Counted from the stretch's first letter, positions 23,840-32,688 are shown. The stretch is DNA of 64,000 nucleotides from SIG440 sp045645485 (GCA_045645485.1 JAZRIX010000062.1:14636-78635); one strand, 5' to 3'. Made by a program: numbers and translations. The notes: generated by a model not told the origin, from the letters alone.

Positions 23840-24498
23840 TTCTTTTTCATTCTTTCAAAAGCATCCTTTGCCGCATTCTGCTCAGCACATTTGCGACTCT
23901 TTCCACGTCCGCAGCCAATAACTTTGTTTTCATACACTGCTTCAACAGAAAAACTGGGATTATGATCCGGACCTGTTTTTTCCTTTAGTGTGTATCTCAC
24001 AACTTCAGTATTTTTATCGCGCTTCTGGAAAAAAATCTGAATTTCTGATTTATAATTCACATCGCCTGAAACTTCCACATTCCTGATTCTGTCACCAAAA
24101 ACCTTCAGTGTCCATTGTTTTGCTGTTTCATCGTCACTGTCAAGATAAATGGCACCCAGAACTGCTTCAAAAGTATCTGCCAGAATTGATGCTTTGTGAA
24201 TACCGTCACTTTTTGTTTCGGACCTTCCGAATCTTATGCCACTGCCAAGGTCAAGGGTCTCTGCAAGCTCTGCCAGAGACTTTTCACATACCAATGCGGC
24301 ACGGATTTTTGTCAAAGCACCTTCATCACAGTCAGGAAATAACCTATAAATTTCTGTAGCAATTACATATGACAACACACTGTCACCCAGAAATTCCAGA
24401 CGCTGATTACTTTCTTTTTTCATATCATTTGCCAGAGAAATATGGGTCAGTGCCAACTCCAGCAATTCTTTATTTTTGAACTCATATCCAATATTCAT
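23836..24498 (-). CDS. rnc: Ribonuclease III
   Basis: RNase III cuts double-stranded RNA in rRNA and mRNA maturation. The 220-aa protein has the catalytic signature QRLEFLGDSVLSYVIA (about 32-47, with Glu and Asp metal ligands), a second acidic site DTFEAVLGAIYLDS (about 108-121), and a C-terminal dsRNA-binding domain (about 147-218, ending CGRGKSRKCAEQNAAKDAFE). Length is typical. The stop overlaps the start of the Elp3-like gene by four bases. acpP lies upstream, but a terminator separates them. Confidence 0.97.
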   Translation of the reverse strand: MNIGYEFKNKELLELALTHISLANDMKKESNQRLEFLGDSVLSYVIATEIYRLFPDCDEGALTKIRAALVCEKSLAELAETLDLGSGIRFGRSETKSDGIHKASILADTFEAVLGAIYLDSDDETAKQWTLKVFGDRIRNVEVSGDVNYKSEIQIFFQKRDKNTEVVRYTLKEKTGPDHNPSFSVEAVYENKVIGCGRGKSRKCAEQNAAKDAFERMKKK

Positions 24499-24598
24499 AT
24501 TTTTTCACCTGTTCTTTTGTCTGTTCTCGGGCGGAATCTCACCGCTACTGTCATAAAATTTTTTCTATATCAAAACTCTTCCCATTATAGAAAAAAGA

Positions 24599-24621
24599 GA
24601 CTGTCACCGTTGATGACAGTC
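24599..24621 (-). terminator. Intrinsic terminator of acpP
   Basis: GACTGTCA/TGACAGTC perfect 8-bp stem (24599-24606 with 24614-24621), followed on the minus strand by TCTTTTTTC. It lies nine bases after the acpP stop and separates acpP from rnc. Confidence 0.88.
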
Positions 24622-24629
24622 CGTAAGCA

Positions 24630-24863
24630 TTATTTCAGATTTTCTTTGATGTAGTTAACTGCATCACCTACTGTTGAAATTTCTTCAGCTTCTTCATCTG
24701 AAATTTCCATATCATATTCTTCTTCAAAGGCCATCATCAACTGAACCAGATCCAGAGAGTCTGCTTCAAGATCATTTATGAACGAAGCATCCATTGTAAT
24801 AAGGTTTTCGTCAATATCGAGCTGCTCTGCTGTAATTTCTTTTACCTTTTCAAAAATATCCAT
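24630..24863 (-). CDS. acpP: Acyl carrier protein
   Basis: ACP carries acyl chains in fatty-acid synthesis. The 77-aa acidic protein starts at ATG 24863 with GGAGG upstream; the longer frame to 24917 runs through the -10 promoter region and is rejected. The phosphopantetheine attachment serine is in the motif EADSLDLVQL (Ser about 37). The four-helix ACP pattern is clear, with end motif GDAVNYIKENL. It is a monocistronic gene with its own promoter and terminator, upstream of rnc as in many bacteria. Confidence 0.96.
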   Translation of the reverse strand: MDIFEKVKEITAEQLDIDENLITMDASFINDLEADSLDLVQLMMAFEEEYDMEISDEEAEEISTVGDAVNYIKENLK

Positions 24864-24896
24864 ATAGTAGTCCTCCAATCTTTTTGTTTTTAAAAC

Positions 24897-24925
24897 ATAA
24901 TAACACAAACCAAACATACAGTCAA
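24897..24925 (-). promoter_or_regulatory. Sigma-A promoter of acpP
   Basis: On the minus strand TTGACT (24920-24925) and TATTAT (24897-24902) with a 17-base spacer. The leader to ATG 24863 is short (about 27 nt). Confidence 0.75.
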
Positions 24926-24964
24926 TACAAAATTTGTTATTTTTTCCCCGACAGGGTATGTTTT

Positions 24965-25519
24965 TTATTTAAAAGTGATAAGTCGACGGTTTTTAACAAC
25001 ATAATCAAGGCCCGAATAAACAGTCAGAGCCACAGCAAGTGCAACAAGCCAGAAGGTAACAGCACTCCACCAGGCATCACCAAACTTCAGCATTCCGCCC
25101 AATGCAAGGTCAAGCATTACAGCAATTATCGCCGCCATCTGGGAAACAGTCTTGGCTTTGCCCCATGAGCTTGCGGCAATTACTGTGTTTTCACCCATAG
25201 CAAGCTGACGTACACCCGTAACAATAAGCTCTCTGGAAATAATAATCATAATAACCCATGAGTTAATGAAAGGTGCATCAATACCAAGCATACAAACCAA
25301 TGCGGAAATAGTCAGTATCTTGTCCGCAAGAGGATCCATAAGCTTTCCGAAGGTAGTAACCTGATTGTTCTTTCTTGCAAGATAACCGTCCAACTGGTCA
25401 GTAAGGGATGCAACTGCAAAAATAATTATCGCCGCCCAATAGAATCCGGACAGCAGTGCCCACATAAAAAAGGGCACCATTATAACTCTAATTAAAGTAA
25501 GCATATTAGGTGTATTCAT
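24965..25519 (-). CDS. pgsA: CDP-diacylglycerol-glycerol-3-phosphate 3-phosphatidyltransferase
   Basis: PgsA makes phosphatidylglycerol phosphate, the committed step of anionic phospholipid synthesis, in the membrane. The 184-aa protein opens MNTPNMLTLIRVIMVPFFM. It has a near-complete CDP-alcohol phosphotransferase motif DxxDGxxAR...GxxxDxxxD: TDQLDGYLARKNNQ...FGKLMDPLADKI (residues about 39-69; the first Asp pair appears as D and QLDG). Four to five membrane helices follow. It is downstream of rimO (26 bases) in the recA-recX-rimO-pgsA operon, a frequent firmicute order. Confidence 0.95.
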   Translation of the reverse strand: MNTPNMLTLIRVIMVPFFMWALLSGFYWAAIIIFAVASLTDQLDGYLARKNNQVTTFGKLMDPLADKILTISALVCMLGIDAPFINSWVIMIIISRELIVTGVRQLAMGENTVIAASSWGKAKTVSQMAAIIAVMLDLALGGMLKFGDAWWSAVTFWLVALAVALTVYSGLDYVVKNRRLITFK

Positions 25520-25545
25520 CTTTCTTCTCCTTTTCGTTTCACAGA

Positions 25546-26868
25546 TTATTTTGCTTTTCCGTACAAATCATATTCCATAAAATCGTCAATAACCACTTGG
25601 GCAAAATCACCCGGAGTAAGTTTTTTTGCTGACGTAAAGAAAACCTTTCCGTCTATTTCCTCAGAATCACCGTAGGTTCTTCCGAAATACTGTTTTATCA
25701 GGTTGTCGTAGCCTTCAACAAGCACTTCAAGGCACTGTCCGGTTTTTTTGCTGTTCAATTCCTCCGAAACCGCCGCCTGATCAATCATTATAAGCTCCTG
25801 ACGGTTTTTCTTTTCTTCATCATCTATCTGTCCGTCAAGCCTTGCGGCAGCAGTACCGTCCTCCTGAGAATAAGCAAAAACCCCAAGTCTGTCAAATTCT
25901 GTCTCGGTAACAAAATCCCGAAGCTCGTCAAATTCTTCCTCCGTCTCACCCGGGAAACCAACTATCAGGGTGGTTCTGATTATTACATCAGGAATCCTGT
26001 TTCTGAGCTTCTTTATAATTCCGCAAATCTGTTCCTTGTTTGTTTTTCTTCCCATAAGCTTCAGTATTCTGTCATTGCAATGCTGAATGGGTATATCAAA
26101 ATAGTTACAAATTTTCTCCTGATTCGCAACGGTTTCTATCAGTTCATCCGTCACAAGCTCAGGATAACAATAGTGAAGTCTTATCCATTTCAGCTCTTCT
26201 ATTTTGCACAATTCATTCAAAAGCCTTGGCAAAGCATACTCACCGTAAATGTCCATTCCGTATCTCGTAGTATCCTGAGCAATTACCACTAGCTCACGGG
26301 CACCGTTCTCAGCAAGAATTTTTGCTTCCTTCACAATATCTTCAATTGTACGGCTGCGGTATTTGCCTCTTATGGCAGGAATAACACAATAAGTACAATA
26401 GTTGTCACAGCCCTCGGCAATCTTCAGATATGCCATATAAGACGGGGTTGTAACCACTCTGTGCAAGGGTTCGCCTGTCATATACTCATCACCGCAGTAT
26501 ATTTCAGCCTCACTGTTTTTGAAGTTTTTGAGAATTTCTGCAATTTTATCATATTCATTTGTACCGATTACAATATCAACCTCAGGAATTTCCTTCAGAA
26601 TTTCTTCTTTGTAACGCTGGCTCATACACCCCGTAACAACCAGAATACGGCTGGGATCATTTTTTTTGTATTCGATATGATCCATAATGCAGTCAATAGA
26701 TTCCTGCTTTGCATCATCAATAAAGGCACAGGTATTCACAATCATAATGTCTGCATCTTCTTCATCTATAACAAGTTCAAACCCTGCATCTTCAAGCAAT
26801 CCCATCATTTCTTCGGCATCAACAAGATTTTTTGAACATCCCAAAGAAACAAGCGAAACTTTTTTCAC
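25546..26868 (-). CDS. rimO: Ribosomal protein S12 methylthiotransferase
   Basis: RimO adds a methylthio group to an Asp of ribosomal protein S12. The 440-aa radical SAM enzyme shows the N-terminal MTTase domain (SLGCSKNLVDAE, NTCAFIDDA, TGCMSQRY, Cys ligands about 10, 46, 80), the radical SAM site AEGCDNYCTYCVIP (about 154-161) and a C-terminal TRAM domain. ASLGC-KNLVD wording separates RimO from MiaB. Overlaps recX by four bases and is followed by pgsA. Confidence 0.97.
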   Translation of the reverse strand: MKKVSLVSLGCSKNLVDAEEMMGLLEDAGFELVIDEEDADIMIVNTCAFIDDAKQESIDCIMDHIEYKKNDPSRILVVTGCMSQRYKEEILKEIPEVDIVIGTNEYDKIAEILKNFKNSEAEIYCGDEYMTGEPLHRVVTTPSYMAYLKIAEGCDNYCTYCVIPAIRGKYRSRTIEDIVKEAKILAENGARELVVIAQDTTRYGMDIYGEYALPRLLNELCKIEELKWIRLHYCYPELVTDELIETVANQEKICNYFDIPIQHCNDRILKLMGRKTNKEQICGIIKKLRNRIPDVIIRTTLIVGFPGETEEEFDELRDFVTETEFDRLGVFAYSQEDGTAAARLDGQIDDEEKKNRQELIMIDQAAVSEELNSKKTGQCLEVLVEGYDNLIKQYFGRTYGDSEEIDGKVFFTSAKKLTPGDFAQVVIDDFMEYDLYGKAK

Positions 26869-27338
26869 TCCATATCACCCTTTTTCACTTTTATATCCAA
26901 ATCGTCAAAGCATCTGTTTATATCATAAATTCCAAAGCCTCTTCTGACCAGATGTGCTTTTGCTTTTTCAAGCTCCTTCCAATCCGAAAATTCTTTGTCG
27001 CCAAACCGAAGCTCCACATACTCACGAAGCTGATCCTGTATATTTTCCTCAAATTCTTCAGAAGCTTTTTCAATTACACTTGAGGCAACCCCTTTCTGAA
27101 ACAGTTCCTGCTTCAGTCGGAAAAGCCCCTTCATATTTACAAACATTCCGTCGTGAATATACATCCTTGCATACTCACAATCATCAAGGATACCTGCCCT
27201 GCAAAACTCTGCCACAGTCTTTTCTGCCACATCCTCGGCTATACCCTTTTGGCAAAGCTTTTTCAGAATCTCACTGCAGGTATACATTTTGTATGACAAA
27301 AGGCCTGCTGCAATTTTTTTTGCTTTTTCAAGCTCCAT
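26865..27338 (-). CDS. recX: Regulatory protein RecX
   Basis: RecX binds and modulates RecA filaments. The 157-aa helical protein has the three-helix-repeat RecX pattern: LLSYKMYTCSEILKKLCQKG, FCRAGILDDCEYARMYI, KGLFRLKQELFQKGV and a final LVRRGFGIYDINRCFDD. Length is at the low end of firmicute RecX. It starts 19 bases after the recA stop and overlaps rimO by four bases, fitting the recA-recX operon found widely. Confidence 0.93.
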   Translation of the reverse strand: MELEKAKKIAAGLLSYKMYTCSEILKKLCQKGIAEDVAEKTVAEFCRAGILDDCEYARMYIHDGMFVNMKGLFRLKQELFQKGVASSVIEKASEEFEENIQDQLREYVELRFGDKEFSDWKELEKAKAHLVRRGFGIYDINRCFDDLDIKVKKGDME

Positions 27339-27357
27339 AACACATCGCCCTCAAAAA

Positions 27358-28428
27358 CTACTTTTTCTTACCTGTAGGCTTGGGTACGGGCATAAACGCC
27401 GTAGACGCCTCAGCATCTGCACCAACATTTTCTCCCACAAGCGGAAGACCCGCTTTTTCTCTAATCTTTTGTTCAATCTCAAAGCAAAGTGCCTCGTCTT
27501 CTTCAAGAAGCTTTTTCACTGTTTCTCTTCCCTGACCCAGCTTTTCGCCTTCATAAGAGAACCATGAGCCTGACTTCTGAATAATACCGAAGTCAACACC
27601 CACGTCAACAATATTTCCTGATTTTGAGATACCTTCGCCGTAAATAATATCAAATTCTGCTTCCTTAAAGGGAGGAGCAACCTTGTTTTTCACAACCTTA
27701 ACCTTTGTATGGTTACCGATTGCACCGTCATCACCCTTTACTGTTTCAGAACGGCGTACATCAAGTCTAACAGAAGAATAATACTTGAGAGCACGTCCTC
27801 CGGCAGTGGTTTCGGGATTACCGAACATAACGCCCACCTTTTCACGAAGCTGATTTATAAAGATTGCTGTTGTATTTGACTTGCTAACAACCGAAGTAAG
27901 CTTTCTGAGAGCCTGAGACATCAGTCTTGCCTGAAGACCCACGTGTGAGTCGCCCATAAGACCTTCAATTTCCTGTTTGGGAACCAATGCCGCAACCGAG
28001 TCGATTACAATAACATCAATAGCACCCGAACGAACCAGCTGTTCTGTAATTTCAAGAGCCTGCTCACCTGTATCAGGCTGTGAAACAATAAGGTCATCAA
28101 TTCTGACACCCAGCTTTTCGGCATAAACCGGATCAAGTGCGTGTTCCGCATCAATAAAAGCTGCTTCGCCGCCCATCTTCTGAGCTTCAGCAACAATATG
28201 AAGGGCAACAGTTGTCTTACCTGAAGATTCAGGACCGTAAATTTCAACTATTCTTCCTCTGGGAACACCGCCGATACCCAGTGCAATATCAAGTGCCATA
28301 GAACCTGTGGGAATCGCTTCAACTTCAACACTTGTCTTTTCGCCAAGTCTCATAACCGCACCGGAGCCGTACTGCTTTTCTATCTGACCCATAACAGTTT
28401 CAAGGGCCTTTCTCTTTTCCTCCTGCAT
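27358..28428 (-). CDS. recA: Recombinase RecA
   Basis: RecA forms the filament for homologous recombination and LexA cleavage. The 356-aa protein has Walker A GPESSGKTT (about 65-73), VIDSVAAL Walker B (about 142), the QAxLMSQALRKL loop region and L2 INQLREKVGVMFGNPETTAG. The acidic/flexible C-terminus ends PKPTGKKK. ATG 28428 follows AAAGGCGG; a TTG two codons upstream is possible. It is the first gene of recA-recX-rimO-pgsA. I saw no full LexA box near the promoter. Confidence 0.98.
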   Translation of the reverse strand: MQEEKRKALETVMGQIEKQYGSGAVMRLGEKTSVEVEAIPTGSMALDIALGIGGVPRGRIVEIYGPESSGKTTVALHIVAEAQKMGGEAAFIDAEHALDPVYAEKLGVRIDDLIVSQPDTGEQALEITEQLVRSGAIDVIVIDSVAALVPKQEIEGLMGDSHVGLQARLMSQALRKLTSVVSKSNTTAIFINQLREKVGVMFGNPETTAGGRALKYYSSVRLDVRRSETVKGDDGAIGNHTKVKVVKNKVAPPFKEAEFDIIYGEGISKSGNIVDVGVDFGIIQKSGSWFSYEGEKLGQGRETVKKLLEEDEALCFEIEQKIREKAGLPLVGENVGADAEASTAFMPVPKPTGKKK

Positions 28429-28500
28429 AAACAAAAACCGCCTTTCCTTTTATCAAAATGAAGCTTTTGTACTTCAAAAACACAATTTTATTCAAAATAA

Positions 28501-28529
28501 ATCATACCATATCTTGTATGCAAAGTCAA
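28501..28529 (-). promoter_or_regulatory. Sigma-A promoter of recA
   Basis: On the minus strand TTGACT (28524-28529) and TATGAT (28501-28506) with a 17-base spacer; leader about 65 nt. A GAAC half-site lies just upstream but the matching half of a LexA box is missing. Confidence 0.75.
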
Positions 28530-28619
28530 GAACATAAACTATTTGTTTTTTGAATTTGTAAAAGCTTTCACAAATAATTCTACGCCGTTATCAGTACAAT
28601 AAAACGGATAGAAAAACAA

Positions 28620-28658
28620 AACCCCAACCAATATGACGAATTCATCACAGGTTGAGGT
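28620..28658 (-). terminator. Intrinsic terminator after the acyl-CoA synthetase gene
   Basis: ACCTCAACC/GGTTGGGGT on the minus strand (28650-28658 with 28621-28629, one G-U pair), with a T-rich run GGTTTTGTTTTTC following. It lies six bases after the stop at 28665. Confidence 0.8.
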
Positions 28659-28664
28659 TTTTTA

Positions 28665-30374
28665 TTATCTCGCCAGAAGCTTTTCCTCTTCTTCCTTTTC
28701 AAGCTCACGGTAAGCAATCTTTCCTACCAGAGTTTTGGGAAGGTTATCACGAAATTCATATTCCCTCGGAAGGGCATACTTTGCAATATGCTTTTCACAA
28801 TGTGCTTTTATGGATTCTTTTACAGCATCTGTAGGCTCAAAGCCGTTCTTCAGCACCACAAAAGCTTTTACCTTCTGTATTTTCAAATCATCCTTGACCC
28901 CGATAACAGTACTGAACATAACCGCTTCATGAGAGTCAATTATATTTTCAATTTGTGAGGGATATACATTGTAGCCGCTTGTCACAATCATTCTCTTGAG
29001 TCTCTGAACAAAATAAATAAAGCCGTCTTCGTCCATATGCCCAAGGTCTCCTGTATGCAGATATGTCTTTCCGTCATCGTGAACCCGAAGAGTCTGACTT
29101 GTCTCCTTGGGATTATTTATGTATTCCTTCATAAGAGTCGGACCCGTAAGACAAATCTCACCCATTTCTCCCACAGGTGCCTCATCATTTGTATTGGGCA
29201 CAACAATCTTATAATATGTATCGGGGAAAGGTATTCCAATACTGCCCTCACGGTAATAATCAATAGGCGTAAGACAGCTTGCAGTTACACATTCGGTGGT
29301 TCCGTAGCCTTCTCTGACCTGAATTGACGCACCGCCTGCTTTCAGAAAAGCGTCAATTTTCTTTTTCAATTCAACTGAAAGTGAATCTCCGCCGCTGAAC
29401 ATTCCCTTGAGACACGAAAGGTCTGCCTTTTGCATATCCTTGTTACGCATCATACCTTCAAACAGGGTAGGTACACCTGCCATATAATTGGGTCTGTGTT
29501 TTTTGAAAAGACCGGGAAATTCATCAACCTTCACTCTTGGCACAAGAACACACTTTCCTGCATGAGCAAGAATAGTATGAATTCCGACCCCAAGACCAAA
29601 GCCGTGGAAAACAGGCATAACCGATAGCATAACATCCCCTGCTTCAAAGCACTGAGAAGCCGCCGCCGTCTGCATTGCAAGAGCATTGAAGTTAAGATTT
29701 GTCAACAGAATTCCTTTGGATGTTCCCGTTGTTCCGCCGCTAAACAGAATAACTGCCGCATCACTGCCTTTTCCTTCATAATACGGGTCTTCTTTTACAA
29801 ACTTTGCACCATTTAAAAATTCATTCCATGACAAAGACCATGGGTCATTGACAGCTTTGGGTTCATGTCCGATAAACTTATAAACAAAGCCTTTGATAGG
29901 TGGCAGAGCTTCTTCGATTTTGGTTACAATAACCTTCTCCACCTTTGTTTTGCCCTTCAAAGCCTCAAATTTGTCATAAAACTGTGTAAGAGTAATGGCA
30001 AGACGGCTTTCGCTTTCATTGAGATAAAACAGAATCTCACTTTCAGCAGAAAGAGGATGAACCATACTTGCAACAGCACCAATTTTATTGATTGCATAAA
30101 ACATAACAACCGCCTGCGGAGTATTGGGCATACAGATTGTCACTGCATCACCCTTGCCAATACCCATAGCAGTCAAAGCCTTTGCACAATTGTCAATTTC
30201 AACCAGAAAATCTGCATAGGTTGCTGATTTTCCCATAAAGTCATAGGCTGTATATGTACTGTAATTTTCCTTTGTTTTTTTCACCATATCATACATAGAT
30301 ATGTCGGGATACTCCAACGTTCTGGGAGTATTCCCGTAAAACCTGAACCAAGCTGCATCAGAATTCAAAATCAA
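28665..30374 (-). CDS. AMP-forming acyl-CoA synthetase (long-chain fatty acid-CoA ligase type)
   Basis: This 569-aa ANL-superfamily adenylating enzyme has the ATP-binding P-loop ILFSGGTTGTSKGI (about 212-224), the A5 motif EGYGTTECVTASCL (about 352), A7 YLHTGDLGHMDEDGFIYFVQR (start about 445) and A10 PKTLVGKIAYREL with the catalytic Lys near the C-terminus. It activates a carboxylic acid as acyl-AMP and passes it to CoA. The acid is unknown; a medium/long fatty or aromatic acid is plausible. It overlaps the upstream acyltransferase-like gene by 17 bases, so the two are probably made together. Confidence 0.92.
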   Translation of the reverse strand: MILNSDAAWFRFYGNTPRTLEYPDISMYDMVKKTKENYSTYTAYDFMGKSATYADFLVEIDNCAKALTAMGIGKGDAVTICMPNTPQAVVMFYAINKIGAVASMVHPLSAESEILFYLNESESRLAITLTQFYDKFEALKGKTKVEKVIVTKIEEALPPIKGFVYKFIGHEPKAVNDPWSLSWNEFLNGAKFVKEDPYYEGKGSDAAVILFSGGTTGTSKGILLTNLNFNALAMQTAAASQCFEAGDVMLSVMPVFHGFGLGVGIHTILAHAGKCVLVPRVKVDEFPGLFKKHRPNYMAGVPTLFEGMMRNKDMQKADLSCLKGMFSGGDSLSVELKKKIDAFLKAGGASIQVREGYGTTECVTASCLTPIDYYREGSIGIPFPDTYYKIVVPNTNDEAPVGEMGEICLTGPTLMKEYINNPKETSQTLRVHDDGKTYLHTGDLGHMDEDGFIYFVQRLKRMIVTSGYNVYPSQIENIIDSHEAVMFSTVIGVKDDLKIQKVKAFVVLKNGFEPTDAVKESIKAHCEKHIAKYALPREYEFRDNLPKTLVGKIAYRELEKEEEEKLLAR

Positions 30375-31224
30375 TTTCCTCCCCTAATGTTTTATCCAGT
30401 AATTCCGGGTTTTTAAACAAATACTTCACAAGTTTGAGCGAACGTGCAAAATAAAACCCGTCTGCAATTCTTTCGTCCAGCGTAACGCCCATATTCACCA
30501 CATCACGCACAGACTGCTGATTATTTTCATCAAGCACAATTTCTTTGTGCATTTCTCCGATAGTAATAACTATGCCGTTTGTTCCAAAGTTATTAAGGTG
30601 ATGATACACCGCATCACACTTGATACTGCCAAGATTGGACAGCATAACGGTCACATAATTGGGATCAACGCTGCTGAAGGTCTTTGGCATAAATCCGTGA
30701 CTGTCCGCAAAACGCATAAAGCACATAAAAAGCTCCATCAAAGGCTTTGGCAGCTTTTTAATCAGATTCAGAAGGTCGTCGACCTTGACTCCCTTCTCCT
30801 CTTTTTTCGCTTCCGCAACCTTTGGAGAAAGTCTGTCTGTTATCGCACAAACATTTTCATCGTCCTTGGGATGATAAATCACCAGAGATTCCTCCGCATG
30901 GTCGGCAAATCTCTTTTTAACCGTAAAGCCCATAGAAATATTATTGCGCATATAGTAACGTTTGCCCGAAATATATCTGTTGAGAAGCGGACGCATCTTC
31001 ACAGTTCTTGCAACAGCGGCAATAACACAGTGAAACAAGGTCACCTTCCGTTCCCCCGTAGAGTTCTTTTCCTTTATGTAAGAAAGAAGCTCTGTAATAT
31101 CAATTTTTTCGTTTATATACACCTCTGCATCAGTGCGTTTGGGCATGAGATATGCCATATAAAAATGCATTCCGTCAATATCACGAACACGGCACGCATC
31201 ATGTCTGTCTCCCCATCTTTTCAC
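30358..31224 (-). CDS. E2-like acyltransferase (2-oxoacid dehydrogenase acyltransferase / CAT fold)
   Basis: This protein of about 288 aa has the catalytic domain fold of E2 acyltransferases but no lipoyl or peripheral-subunit-binding domain. The end motif VTLDERIADGFYFARSLK (about 252-269) replaces the classical DHRxxDG; here the catalytic His position reads LDERIADG, so activity by the usual mechanism is uncertain. A chloramphenicol-acetyltransferase-like trimer is likely. Start GTG 31224 is six bases after GAGGT; TTG 31227 is the alternative. The overlap with the acyl-CoA synthetase suggests that acyl-CoA made by that enzyme is the donor. Confidence 0.8.
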   Translation of the reverse strand: MKRWGDRHDACRVRDIDGMHFYMAYLMPKRTDAEVYINEKIDITELLSYIKEKNSTGERKVTLFHCVIAAVARTVKMRPLLNRYISGKRYYMRNNISMGFTVKKRFADHAEESLVIYHPKDDENVCAITDRLSPKVAEAKKEEKGVKVDDLLNLIKKLPKPLMELFMCFMRFADSHGFMPKTFSSVDPNYVTVMLSNLGSIKCDAVYHHLNNFGTNGIVITIGEMHKEIVLDENNQQSVRDVVNMGVTLDERIADGFYFARSLKLVKYLFKNPELLDKTLGEEIDFEF

Positions 31225-31281
31225 CAAATCACCTCATCAAAAATTATATATTGTTAAACATAAAGTTCTTTTGAACACACC

Positions 31282-31315
31282 AAAAGCATCCCCCGTTTTT
31301 TCGGGGAATGCTTTT
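31282..31315 (-). terminator. Intrinsic terminator of the DUF3048 lipoprotein gene
   Basis: AAAAGCATTCCCCG...CGGGGGATGCTTTT stem (about 14 bp, with one mismatch) and a 6-base loop, three bases after the stop at 31319. It also separates that gene from the acyltransferase gene downstream. Confidence 0.88.
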
Positions 31316-31318
31316 CAT

Positions 31319-32587
31319 TTACTCAATTACAGCACCCAGAGACTTGTTAATAATATTAACAAAGGTCTTTCCTGGATTAAGCTTTATTTCTTTGCCCGAT
31401 TTGTCGGTATATACAGTTTTTGCATTTCTGGATGCCTTTGACCAGTTTATCTCCACACACTTTCCGTTGGTGATATAAAAGCCTTCGCCGCTGCCTACCG
31501 TATCAAGCTGCTGACGTGCACTTCCGTCCCCAAGATTATAGTTGTTCACATACTGAACAATTACATTTTTCACCGTCACGGGTCTTCCGCTCTGTGTTGC
31601 ATAATCAGAGCTTCCCAACTGCTTTGTATAAAGCTTGGTTTCAGCATCATACTTGTATCCGGTATTATAAAAACCGCTGTATTTCAGAGTAACCTTCTCG
31701 GCTGCTTTTCCGTTTTCAAGGTCCTTGTCAGCTCTGTTGTATTCAAAGACATTTCCCTTTGATGTAGTCTGCGAATATCCCTTTGCCTCTGCAGTTTTCA
31801 GGAGACTTTCCATCTTGGTGTAGGCAGTGTGCCAGTCAGAAGTAACAGAATAATCACGATAATATGTAGAGGCATCAAACAAACCGTTTATATTGTTTAT
31901 TCCCAGAGCGGGAATGTCCTTTGCTGCCAGAGGGCTCCAGCCGAAGTGTCCGTAAATTGCATCATTTTCCATAACATAATCAAGGAAATAATGACGTGAA
32001 GAACGTACAGGACCGATTTTTTCTGTGGTATCATTTTTGAAAAGTGCCATATATCTCGTGGCACCGCCTTCAACAAACATTTCGTAGGCCAGAAAAGCGT
32101 CTTCAAGTCCTGCCTGTGGACGGGCATCACTGTTGTCGTTGTCAATCATAACAGCAACAGGTCTTGAATCAGATTCTACGTATTTTTCAAAAAACTCTGC
32201 AATGTTTTTTTCGTCTATTCCTTCAATAAATGTGAGTTCAAAAACATCTCCGTCCGCAATCACAATATCTATAGCTGCATCAAAAAGCTCTCCGCCTTTT
32301 GACAGAACCCATTTTTCAGACTTTTTTTCATCGGCTTCAACGCCCTTGACGGATTTTATTCTCACATCGTCTCCTGACTTTTCAAACACTGCAATTTTTT
32401 CCTTTTCAAGTGCTTCTGTCAGAGTTTCTGCCTTGGTAACAACATCAAATGCTTCGCTTTTTCCTTCTTCAAAATTTACAGTAACCGAAATATTCTTTTT
32501 TTCTCCTCCGCATCCGCTCATACCAAAAACAAGTACGGCAAGAGAAAAAACTGCAGCCAATAATGTAATAACTTTTTTGCTGTTCAT
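31319..32587 (-). CDS. DUF3048 lipoprotein with an N-terminal DUF4430-like domain
   Basis: This predicted surface lipoprotein (about 422 aa from ATG 32587; GAGGTG upstream; longer frame to 32611 rejected) has signal MNSKKVITLLAAVFSLAVLV and lipobox GMSGCGG. Residues about 30-115 resemble the small ubiquitin-like DUF4430 domain (VTVNFEEGKSEAFDVVTKAE, EKWVLSKGGE...DVFELTF). The rest is DUF3048 (YerB-like): RPVAVMIDNDNSDARPQAGL, VEGGATRYMALF, GPVRSSRHYFLDY, GHFGWSP. DUF3048 proteins are of unknown function, found on firmicute surfaces. It has its own promoter and terminator. Confidence 0.88.
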   Translation of the reverse strand: MNSKKVITLLAAVFSLAVLVFGMSGCGGEKKNISVTVNFEEGKSEAFDVVTKAETLTEALEKEKIAVFEKSGDDVRIKSVKGVEADEKKSEKWVLSKGGELFDAAIDIVIADGDVFELTFIEGIDEKNIAEFFEKYVESDSRPVAVMIDNDNSDARPQAGLEDAFLAYEMFVEGGATRYMALFKNDTTEKIGPVRSSRHYFLDYVMENDAIYGHFGWSPLAAKDIPALGINNINGLFDASTYYRDYSVTSDWHTAYTKMESLLKTAEAKGYSQTTSKGNVFEYNRADKDLENGKAAEKVTLKYSGFYNTGYKYDAETKLYTKQLGSSDYATQSGRPVTVKNVIVQYVNNYNLGDGSARQQLDTVGSGEGFYITNGKCVEINWSKASRNAKTVYTDKSGKEIKLNPGKTFVNIINKSLGAVIE

Positions 32588-32659
32588 ATTGTCACACCTC
32601 ATGCTTTTCAAAAACTAACTGTCTTTTATAATTCAGAAATCACAAAAGCCGTCTTTTGC

Positions 32660-32688
32660 ATTATATTACATTTTTCGAAAAATTTCAA
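32660..32688 (-). promoter_or_regulatory. Sigma-A promoter of the DUF3048 gene
   Basis: On the minus strand TTGAAA (32683-32688) and TATAAT (32660-32665) with a 17-base spacer; leader about 66 nt. Confidence 0.78.

Noticed and set aside
28501..28560. LexA (SOS) box at the recA promoter
   Set aside because: A GAAC half-site exists but the matching GTTC half at the right distance is missing.
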